DNA of 6,439 bases from assembly GCA_017608995.1 (NCBI GenBank), contig JAFCEU010000077.1, positions 1-6,439 of the forward strand, given 5' to 3'. Positions 1 through 3,933 of this stretch are shown one piece after another. Source of the DNA: Candidatus Iainarchaeum sp. (lineage in GTDB: Archaea; Iainarchaeota; Iainarchaeia; Iainarchaeales; DTGL01). How positions within the stretch are numbered: position 1 is the stretch's first letter; every line of letters begins with the position of its first letter. The position numbers were made by a program, and so were the translations under genes. The notes below the pieces were generated by a model. That model worked only from the letters and a program-made list of their open reading frames with translations. It had not been told where the DNA came from and did no database searches.

Positions 1-300
1 ATCTGAACTATAATCAGTATAAATAGCAACAACTTTAAATCCATTCAAATCCACAGAACCAGTATTTTCTATGCTAACAGAAACAACCTCTGTGCCGCCC
101 TTATCGTAGCTACAGGAAGTAATCGTTACGCCAGCTTCACTACAGTCTATACTCTGGCTCCCTATTTCCTTTGCAGTTGTTGTTTCTTCCACAGCATAGC
201 TATATATCCATGCGAAATAGATAGAACCTATTGCCATGGTTATTAATAATAATAAAAGAGCCCCAATGATGGGGCTTACTCCTTTTTCCATCAAAACCAC
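1..300 (-). CDS. Type IV pilin-like protein, class III signal peptide (3' end outside window)
   Basis: This is the last gene of the leftward pilin cluster. It is cut by the window edge after 100 codons; its paralogs are about 140 aa. The N-terminus MVLMEKGVSPIIGALLLLL is a class III signal: a short charged leader, a prepilin-peptidase site expected after Gly7, then a hydrophobic helix at about residues 8-30. That helix would form the filament core or the membrane anchor. The head begins with two cysteines (C53, C63) and an 'IENTGSVDLNGFKV' strand shared with both upstream paralogs. I chose the GTG start at 300 because GAGG at 308-311 sits 7 nt upstream, the same spacing as in the third pilin. 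The ATG at 291 (MEKGVSP) is the alternative and has no close ribosome-binding site. Only 13 bp (22 bp from the ATG) separate it from the preceding gene, so the two are probably co-transcribed. Whether it builds a pilus or another surface structure cannot be told. Confidence 0.85.
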   Translation of the reverse strand, partial: MVLMEKGVSPIIGALLLLLITMAIGSIYFAWIYSYAVEETTTAKEIGSQSIDCSEAGVTITSCSYDKGGTEVVSVSIENTGSVDLNGFKVVAIYTDYSSD

Positions 301-307
301 TTTATTG

Positions 308-311
308 CCTC
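308..311 (-). promoter_or_regulatory. Shine-Dalgarno GAGG for the left-edge pilin
   Basis: GAGG (read on the minus strand) lies 7 nt before the GTG at 300 and 16 nt before the ATG at 291. It therefore favours the GTG start. It sits just upstream of the preceding gene's stop-codon region, so re-initiation after that gene is plausible. Confidence 0.55.
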
Positions 312-313
312 AT

Positions 314-745
314 TCAAGAGGTGCAATCTGCTGTTACTGTTAGGTTTGAGTAGTCTAGGGACATTGCTTTTACCTTTGCAGGAGCTTCACTCAAGCCGCT
401 TATTGTTACCTTCGCTGTGGCTCCAGCCGCCATATTCAGATCTGTTTCATCTTGGGCTTTCGCTGTACTTCCGTCAGAATTTATTGCAAAGAATCTGAAC
501 TGATTCAAATCTATCTGCCCAGTGTTTTCAAGCTTTACTGTCAGAGTGCCTCCGCTATATGTGCAGCTAGTAATTTCGAAGCTACCTTTAGCAGCCATGC
601 TTTCAGTCACTTGTCCTGCCTCACTGGTTGTTTTGCCTGCAAACCCTGTAACCCAAGTCCAGATTATTGCCCCTACACCAACTGCTACTAATAGGAGCAG
701 CACCGTTGCAATCAATGGGCTTACACCCTTGGAATTCAGCTTCAC
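314..745 (-). CDS. Type IV pilin-like protein, class III signal peptide
   Basis: A complete 143-aa archaeal pilin-like protein of the DUF1628/archaeal pilin N-terminal type. The leader MKLNSKG ends at a likely prepilin-peptidase site before VSPLIATVLLLL. A hydrophobic alpha helix (about residues 8-34) is followed by a polar beta-rich head. C61 and C141 are the only cysteines and could form a disulfide linking the start and end of the head. One N-glycosylation sequon, NLT, lies at 134. The start is GTG at 745: a stop codon lies two codons upstream in frame, and a near-perfect Shine-Dalgarno GAGGTGAT lies 5 nt away. It is clearly paralogous to the 821-1243 gene (both carry SEAGQVT, F-E-[IV]-T-S-C and N-T-G-x-I-D-L-N). 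It likely has its own promoter at about 801-817 and is followed closely by the third pilin. The role, filament subunit versus minor pilin or adhesin, is inferred from family only. Confidence 0.92.
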   Translation of the reverse strand: MKLNSKGVSPLIATVLLLLVAVGVGAIIWTWVTGFAGKTTSEAGQVTESMAAKGSFEITSCTYSGGTLTVKLENTGQIDLNQFRFFAINSDGSTAKAQDETDLNMAAGATAKVTISGLSEAPAKVKAMSLDYSNLTVTADCTS

Positions 746-750
746 CTTAT

Positions 751-758
751 ATCACCTC
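751..758 (-). promoter_or_regulatory. Strong Shine-Dalgarno GAGGTGAT for the middle pilin
   Basis: The minus-strand octamer GAGGTGAT is an extended complement of the archaeal 16S rRNA 3' end. It is placed 5 nt before GTG at 745 and fixes that non-ATG start, as no other in-frame start precedes the upstream stop. Confidence 0.85.
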
Positions 759-800
759 ACTTTTCTAAATTTAATATTCGCACATAAGTTACGCTAACAT

Positions 801-817
801 TATTTATAAAATTTTGC
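801..817 (-). promoter_or_regulatory. Probable internal promoter (BRE/TATA) for the middle pilin
   Basis: On the minus strand, GCAAAA (BRE-like) is followed by TTTTATAAATA. A start about 26 nt downstream (near 780) would leave a 35-nt leader carrying the Shine-Dalgarno. This would allow the middle and left pilins to be expressed apart from the first one. It is based on motif and spacing only. Confidence 0.5.
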
Positions 818-820
818 ATT

Positions 821-1243
821 TTAGGAGCAATCTGTACTCACTGAAAGATTTGGGCAATCGGTCGAATAAACTTCGACGCTGCTTGGGGTATTTGTAATAT
901 TGCTAACTGTGATTGAACCCATACCGCCCCTGTCTTCGAGATCAACATTATTGTTATCACTCACGGTTACGTTTCCAGCAGAATCTTTTACTACCACCCT
1001 GAAACTGTTTAAATCAATATCACCCGTATTCTTAAGCCAGAGGGTTACTGTTTGCGATGAGTAGCTGCAGGAAGTAACTTCAAAGCGCCCTTTTGCACAC
1101 ATTTGTTTGGTCACTTGCCCAGCTTCGCTAGTTGCTTGTCCAACAAAGCCTGTTGTCCAGACCCAAACAATTGCACCGATTCCAACCGCGACCAAGAGCA
1201 ACAATACAGCTGCAATCAAAGGACTGACACCTTTTGTATCCAT
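821..1243 (-). CDS. Type IV pilin-like protein, class III signal peptide
   Basis: A complete 140-aa pilin-like protein and the first gene of the leftward cluster. The short leader MDTKG precedes VSPLIAAVLLLLVAVG. The expected processing is after Gly5, leaving a hydrophobic helix of about residues 6-33 and a C-terminal beta head. Four cysteines (C49, C59, C130, C139) suggest two disulfides, twice the number in the next paralog. Sequons NVT (91), NIT (115) and NLS (132) could be N-glycosylated if the host has AglB. The ATG at 1243 has the Shine-Dalgarno GAGGTGA 4 nt upstream. A BRE/TATA-like element at 1291-1307 would place the transcript start near 1270. The divergent neighbour at 1373 encodes a secreted protein, consistent with a cell-surface locus. 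There is no glutamate at mature position 5, as is usual for the archaeal VSP-type pilins. Confidence 0.92.
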   Translation of the reverse strand: MDTKGVSPLIAAVLLLLVAVGIGAIVWVWTTGFVGQATSEAGQVTKQMCAKGRFEVTSCSYSSQTVTLWLKNTGDIDLNSFRVVVKDSAGNVTVSDNNNVDLEDRGGMGSITVSNITNTPSSVEVYSTDCPNLSVSTDCS

Positions 1244-1247
1244 TGTT

Positions 1248-1254
1248 TCACCTC
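1248..1254 (-). promoter_or_regulatory. Shine-Dalgarno GAGGTGA for the first pilin
   Basis: GAGGTGA on the minus strand lies 4 nt upstream of ATG at 1243. It has the same core as the middle pilin's site and supports this start. Confidence 0.8.
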
Positions 1255-1290
1255 ACCAAAATAAACCACACTTTAATATAAATATCTTGT

Positions 1291-1307
1291 GTTTTTTATA
1301 CTTTTCG
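1291..1307 (-). promoter_or_regulatory. Probable BRE/TATA promoter of the pilin cluster
   Basis: Read on the minus strand, CGAAAAG (BRE-like) runs directly into TATAAAAAAC. The predicted start is near 1270, giving a leader of about 25 nt that includes the ribosome-binding site. A second AT-rich box at about 1272-1284 is less likely, because its start would fall inside the Shine-Dalgarno. Confidence 0.5.
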
Positions 1308-1340
1308 ATATTGTACCACGCTCTGGATAAAAGAGTAATC

Positions 1341-1350
1341 TTTTTATTTA
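1341..1350 (+). promoter_or_regulatory. TATA box for the secreted Ig-like protein; probably a leaderless transcript
   Basis: TTTTTATTTA is centred 27-28 nt before the ATG at 1373, the usual TATA-to-start distance in archaea. No Shine-Dalgarno precedes the ATG. Together these suggest a leaderless mRNA, unlike the divergent pilin genes, which have strong Shine-Dalgarno sites. Confidence 0.5.
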
Positions 1351-1372
1351 GGTAAATCATTATTAAAATAGA

Positions 1373-2632
1373 ATGGGCTGCAGGAAAAAAACTTTTTATC
1401 CACAACTAGCATTATTCATCATTTCCCTAATGGCCCTTTTGACTAATGGATTTTCCGCTGCCCCTTCTGTGATCTTAGATACACCGAACGGAAACCAGTA
1501 TCTCTCTGGAGATTATAATATTGGTTTCTATGCTAGAGATCTAGATATTGAGAGCAACGCAGATGGTACGCTCTGGATAGATATTTATTATTCGAGTGTT
1601 CAGTATGGTTTTAGCAATGCAATTGTAAGCGATGGGAATCTTTTCAACAGCTCGGTTTTCACCTGCGAAGACTATAACTTTGCCGATTACACTTATTGTA
1701 CCTACACCTGGAGTACAACAGGCATACTTGATGGCAACTATTACATAGATTTGAACATTCACGATGATACAGATTTAAATGGAATAGACTCAAGCGACTC
1801 AAGCTTTATGATCGATAATACAGCTCCAAGCACTAGCGATAACGCACCAGCAGGCTGGCAAACAGAATCATTTACAGTTACTCTCACGTGTTCAGATACA
1901 GGCTCTGGCTGTTCAGCTACATATTACCGCATTAATAGCGGCAGTTGGCAAACAGGCACTAGCGTTACAATAAGCGAAGATGGCAACCATAGAATAGATT
2001 ATTACTCAGTTGATAGAGCAGGAGCAACAGAATCAATAAACACTACCTATGCTGCTTTAAGAGCAGGAGGCCATACTTTCACTGTAGGCCTGCTCCTGGA
2101 TGGAAACTACCGCAACTATACAATGTACATCCCAGGTTTCATAAACGGAGAAACAGTTGACAGTGTTGCTACACAAACGATCACAGCAGGGGGCAATATA
2201 GACTACGCAAGCTTTGAAAAGGACGATAACCTATTTGCATTAGTTTCAACAGGCGCCTGCAACGAAGTTTCTATAACCAATGTAAGCCCAAATGTATTCA
2301 ATCTCTATATGACACACTCTTGGAGACCAAATTACCGCAAAGAGTTTTATTTAGTATTTAGCAGGGGAAACCACTATGAAATAGAAAAGAACAGAAGGGC
2401 AATAACCAATGGCACATTCTTAAACCGCGTGCAAGCAGTATTTGGCTATCCAGCAAAAAGCGATTATGAGATAATCCTCGGCCTGGATTACTACAACTCA
2501 AGCATAGATATAAATGGCAACATCCACCTAGGCCCGGGCTACCATTCTCTAATAATAGAAAACCAGGGAACGAGATTTATTGCAGCCTTTCCGACAAAAG
2601 GGCCAGCACTTCTTTTGTTGAAAGTACCTTAA
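1373..2632 (+). CDS. Secreted Ig-like-domain surface protein, possible adhesin
   Basis: A 419-aa predicted exported protein. It has a Sec-type signal peptide: charged start GCRKK, hydrophobic core at about 12-24, and likely cleavage after the SAA near residue 30. Residues 31-150 form a beta-rich region with a cysteine pair (C98/C109) that ends in 'DNTAPSTSDNAP'. Residues 150-218 resemble the bacterial Ig-like repeats seen in surface proteins: C173/C180, 'YYRINSGSWQTG', and an ending like 'GNHRIDYYSVDRAG'. Residues 230-419 are beta-rich and not recognised. Six N-glycosylation sequons (N92, 223, 248, 303, 346, 375) fit an extracellular location. There is no C-terminal membrane helix or S-layer anchor, so it is either released or held by partners. 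It is divergent from the pilin genes, which hints at a joint surface role. The last 18 codons overlap the convergent PIN gene. The molecular function is unknown; adhesin is an inference. Confidence 0.85.
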   Translation: MGCRKKTFYPQLALFIISLMALLTNGFSAAPSVILDTPNGNQYLSGDYNIGFYARDLDIESNADGTLWIDIYYSSVQYGFSNAIVSDGNLFNSSVFTCEDYNFADYTYCTYTWSTTGILDGNYYIDLNIHDDTDLNGIDSSDSSFMIDNTAPSTSDNAPAGWQTESFTVTLTCSDTGSGCSATYYRINSGSWQTGTSVTISEDGNHRIDYYSVDRAGATESINTTYAALRAGGHTFTVGLLLDGNYRNYTMYIPGFINGETVDSVATQTITAGGNIDYASFEKDDNLFALVSTGACNEVSITNVSPNVFNLYMTHSWRPNYRKEFYLVFSRGNHYEIEKNRRAITNGTFLNRVQAVFGYPAKSDYEIILGLDYYNSSIDINGNIHLGPGYHSLIIENQGTRFIAAFPTKGPALLLLKVP

Positions 2633-2993
2633 CCATTGATTGTCTTTTCAGTGCTTTGTCGTTAGACCATAGCGGCAATGCAAATTTCATTGCAAGTGCT
2701 AAATATTGAACATCACCAACATCTGGCGAGTGTCGTTTTGCTAAATCAATGTACTCTTCGAATTCGCTCAATGGTCTGAACTGCACTACTGCTTTTACAA
2801 GTTCTGCTGTGAGCTCAAACTGTTCATTTTTCAGGCGAAATTTTCTCATAATCTCTTTTTTGTGCTTTATCAGTTCTTTCAGCAAAAATTCAGGTGAAAA
2901 AAGGGTCACATTTCCCGAAAGCACAATATCTCTAGCTTTTGATTTGGCATTAAAAAAAGAAAATATAATATTTGCGTCAACAACCAGAAACAT
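2577..2993 (-). CDS. PIN-domain ribonuclease, VapC-like toxin
   Basis: A complete 138-aa PIN-domain protein, the fold of VapC toxins, which are Mg-dependent ribonucleases. The acidic positions are visible in order: D6 in 'VVDANIIFS', E35/E40 in 'PEFLLKELIKHK', D91 and D94 in 'SPDVGDVQYLALA', and D112 in 'LWSNDKALK'. The end 'VKVLSTKEVLALL' is the usual PIN C-terminus. The whole length resembles the archaeal PIN_2-like group, so nothing looks missing and the enzyme should be active. The ATG at 2993 immediately follows the TAG of the upstream small gene with no spacer, the arrangement expected for an antitoxin-toxin pair with translational coupling. Its 3' end overlaps the convergent secreted-protein gene by 56 bp. 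The target RNA is not deducible. A non-toxin RNA-processing role is possible, as archaea carry many PIN proteins. Confidence 0.9.
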   Translation of the reverse strand: MFLVVDANIIFSFFNAKSKARDIVLSGNVTLFSPEFLLKELIKHKKEIMRKFRLKNEQFELTAELVKAVVQFRPLSEFEEYIDLAKRHSPDVGDVQYLALAMKFALPLWSNDKALKRQSMVKVLSTKEVLALLSERLQ

Positions 2994-3224
2994 CTATATC
3001 AGGCCTTTCCCCTTAAGTTCCTCTGCACCAGCACTTTTGAATTTCTTTGAAAACTTCACAAGCTCTTTATCATTTATCGTTTTTGCCCCTGCCATAAGTT
3101 TGTTGAACAGTTTAATTAGCATTTTCCTTTTTGCCTCCTGCTGCACGAATTCGTTCAGCTTGCGTGCTATCTCAGTTTTATCTTCTTCCAGCTCTTTCGG
3201 AATCGGTATAACAACTTCGCCCAT
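2994..3224 (-). CDS. Putative antitoxin partner of the PIN toxin
   Basis: A 76-aa charged, mostly helical protein. The start is MGEVVIPIPKELEEDKTEI, a short beta segment ('VVIPIP') of the kind that begins many VapB-like antitoxins. A long amphipathic helix (about 14-45) follows, then a lysine-rich tail that could wrap the toxin. I cannot assign it to AbrB, ribbon-helix-helix or another DNA-binding family with confidence. The call rests mainly on size and on position: it directly precedes the PIN gene (TAG then ATG, no gap). The ATG at 3224 is supported by AGGTGG at 3229-3234. If it behaves like other VapB proteins, it would neutralise the nuclease and repress the operon, but no clear operator palindrome is visible right at its promoter. 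Confidence 0.75.
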   Translation of the reverse strand: MGEVVIPIPKELEEDKTEIARKLNEFVQQEAKRKMLIKLFNKLMAGAKTINDKELVKFSKKFKSAGAEELKGKGLI

Positions 3225-3228
3225 GAGT

Positions 3229-3234
3229 CCACCT
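3229..3234 (-). promoter_or_regulatory. Shine-Dalgarno AGGTGG for the antitoxin gene
   Basis: AGGTGG on the minus strand lies 4 nt before ATG at 3224 and supports that start. Confidence 0.65.
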
Positions 3235-3251
3235 ATAAAATAATTGTCAGA

Positions 3252-3279
3252 TATTTAAATAAGTATTTCTTTTAAAAAG
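3252..3279 (-). promoter_or_regulatory. Candidate promoter region of the antitoxin-toxin pair
   Basis: Two AT-rich boxes can be read on the minus strand. CTTTTTAAAAG (about 3270-3280) would start transcription near 3247 and keep the Shine-Dalgarno in the leader. TTATTTAAATA (about 3252-3262) would start it near 3230, inside the Shine-Dalgarno. The first is therefore preferred. This is motif evidence only. Confidence 0.35.
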
Positions 3280-3364
3280 CATAATGAAACAGTAAACAAC
3301 CGCACAGCAATAGGAATAAGCACAGGCTAGAATTTATTTCCATACCTTTCCCAGATTTTTTAGT

Positions 3365-3387
3365 CTCTGCAAACCATTTTTGCAGAG
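3365..3387. repeat. Perfect 9-bp inverted repeat (hairpin), 5-nt loop
   Basis: CTCTGCAAA (3365-3373) and TTTGCAGAG (3379-3387) are exact reverse complements around the loop CCATT. No T-run follows on either strand, so a simple terminator is unlikely. It could be a protein-binding palindrome or a structure in a leader RNA reading toward the antitoxin gene. Confidence 0.7.
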
Positions 3388-3427
3388 GAGCAGTATTTCC
3401 TGCACTTCAAATGCCTGATGAGAATTC

Positions 3428-3479
3428 GTTAACCCAATTAACCCATCAAAAAGTTAACAATCGTTAACCAGTGTTAGCC
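3428..3479. repeat. Cluster of five TTAACC-like motifs, possible operator array
   Basis: The core TTAAC occurs at 3429 (TTAACCC), 3438 (TTAACCC), 3454 (TTAAC) and 3464 (TTAACC). A variant TTAGCC occurs at 3474. Steps between motifs are 9, 16, 10 and 10 bp, so several lie on the same face of the helix. Three copies are embedded in GTTAAC palindromes (3428, 3453, 3463). The cluster abuts a TATA-like box at 3485-3494. This suggests binding sites for a regulator, but the protein is unknown. Confidence 0.45.
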
Positions 3480-3484
3480 TCAGG

Positions 3485-3494
3485 GATATAAAAC
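3485..3494. promoter_or_regulatory. TATA-like box next to the TTAACC cluster
   Basis: GATATAAAAC reads as a TATA box on the plus strand. Its start would be near 3516, and its transcript would run antisense through the tRNA-like gene. On the minus strand, TTTTATATC would start a transcript near 3463 that crosses the motif cluster and hairpin toward the antitoxin gene. Direction is undecided. Confidence 0.3.
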
Positions 3495-3549
3495 TGAATG
3501 AATTATACAATGGAATCATTGCTGCGATGGCAGGTCTCTGAATGCTGTA

Positions 3550-3619
3550 TGGGCATGGGCGGATTCGAACAGGATCTCTCGGACATCGGCCGAGTGCTCT
3601 GCCACTGAGCCACACGCCC
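3550..3619 (-). tRNA. tRNA-like gene, closest to tRNA-Ile(GAT), possibly degenerate
   Basis: Seventy nt on the minus strand fold as a tRNA in most parts. The acceptor stem GGGCGTG/CATGCCC has 7 pairs, one of them G-T. The D arm is GCTC-AGTGGCA-GAGC. The anticodon stem CTCGG/CCGAG has 5 perfect pairs. TTCGAAT is a canonical T loop, and A is the discriminator base. CCA is not encoded. The seven-base anticodon loop is CCGATGT, giving anticodon GAT (isoleucine). However, position 33 is C instead of U and position 37 is G instead of A. The T stem pairs badly: CCTG before the loop faces CCGCC after it, and about 2 nt are missing on the 5' side. The CTCGG-GAT-CCGAGAG core resembles archaeal tRNA-Ile. 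It may be a functional oddity, a pseudogene or a sequence error. Confidence 0.55.
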
Positions 3620-3638
3620 AACAAAATTGGAGGGAAAT

Positions 3639-3659
3639 ATTATTTATTGCTTTTTATCC
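3639..3659 (-). promoter_or_regulatory. Probable promoter of the tRNA-like gene
   Basis: The minus strand shows GATAAAAAGCAATAAATAAT. A TATA box here, about 25-35 nt ahead of the mature 5' end at 3619, would give a leader of 0-10 nt, as is usual for archaeal tRNA genes. A kept promoter argues that the tRNA-like gene is, or recently was, expressed. Confidence 0.4.
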
Positions 3660-3704
3660 CATGCAATGTAGAAACCGTTTCTTCAGATCCTGTAACATCT
3701 GCTT

Positions 3705-3784
3705 TTTTCACACTCCGTCTCCATAACCAGCATACTCAATGCTGTCCAGCAGCGCGAAGCACCTGAATTGATGGCGTGTGAAAA
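3705..3784. repeat. Nested inverted repeats, possible structured RNA
   Basis: TTTTCACAC (3705-3713) pairs with GTGTGAAAA (3776-3784) across a 62-nt interior. Inside, CAGCAT (3728-3733) pairs with ATGCTG (3739-3744) around a 5-nt loop, followed by GCTG-TC-CAGC (3741-3750), which would compete with it. The interior is richer in G and C than the flanks. It could be a small RNA or chance structure; no family is recognised. Confidence 0.3.
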
Positions 3785-3918
3785 TGGTGCTCAGTTGGTT
3801 CAAGGGTGGATTTGGCAAATAAGGAGCGCGAACGGATTTTTACATCTTTGGATTTAATTTAAGATACAATACAGCGACAATACAACGCGATGAATCAACG
3901 GAACTCAGCTCAGAACCC

Positions 3919-3927
3919 TTTTAAAAA
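3919..3927 (+). promoter_or_regulatory. TATA-like box upstream of nurA
   Basis: TTTTAAAAA lies 26 nt before the second in-frame ATG (3949) and only about 11 nt before the first (3934). If used, the transcript would be leaderless from 3949. Another weak box, TTTAATTTAAG (about 3853-3863), would give a start near 3885 and include both ATGs. Confidence 0.4.
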
Positions 3928-3933
3928 CCATTA

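Larger units (their letters stand above)
3235..3549. other. Non-coding stretch between antitoxin gene and tRNA-like gene
   Basis: About 315 bases without a convincing gene. The stretch holds the antitoxin promoter region, a perfect 9-bp hairpin (3365-3387), a cluster of five TTAACC-like motifs (3429-3479) and a TATA-like box (3485-3494). One plus-strand frame stays open for about 60 codons up to 3467, but its only ATG (3411) gives 18 residues with no ribosome-binding site, so I do not call it. Confidence 0.6.
3620..3933. other. Non-coding stretch between tRNA-like gene and nurA
   Basis: About 310 bases with no supportable gene. Open frames are short, and the one covering 3542-3766 is an antisense reading of the tRNA. 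The stretch contains the tRNA promoter (left), a nested inverted repeat (3705-3784), a short direct repeat ACAATACA (3866 and 3877) and the nurA promoter at the right end. I recognise no known RNA family such as RNase P or SRP RNA. Confidence 0.55.

Noticed and set aside
2749..3243. 164-codon plus-strand frame over the antitoxin-toxin pair
   Set aside because: The opposite strand encodes a clear PIN domain with ordered acidic residues; this frame is serine/phenylalanine-rich shadow coding.
3365..3387. Hairpin as an intrinsic terminator
   Set aside because: No T-run follows on either strand and no gene ends just before it.
3288..3467. Plus-strand frame open for 60 codons ending in the TTAACC cluster
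   Set aside because: Its only ATG (3411) leaves 18 residues, with no Shine-Dalgarno and no recognisable protein.
3428..3479. TTAACC cluster as a CRISPR array or replication origin
   Set aside because: The units are only 6-9 bp with no unique spacers of CRISPR size, and there is no Cdc6/Orc1 gene or recognisable origin-box sequence nearby.
3414..3497. Possible C/D box RNA (TGATGA at 3416, CTGA at 3494)
   Set aside because: The boxes are about 80 nt apart, longer than usual, with no internal D'/C' pair and no terminal stem.
3550..3619. tRNA as an integration site for a mobile element
   Set aside because: No integrase gene and no second copy of the tRNA 3' end are visible in the window.
3542..3766. 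Plus-strand open frame of 74 codons
   Set aside because: It begins with an antisense reading of the tRNA-like gene (GRIRTGSLGHRPSALPLS), a well-known spurious translation pattern, and has no ribosome-binding site.
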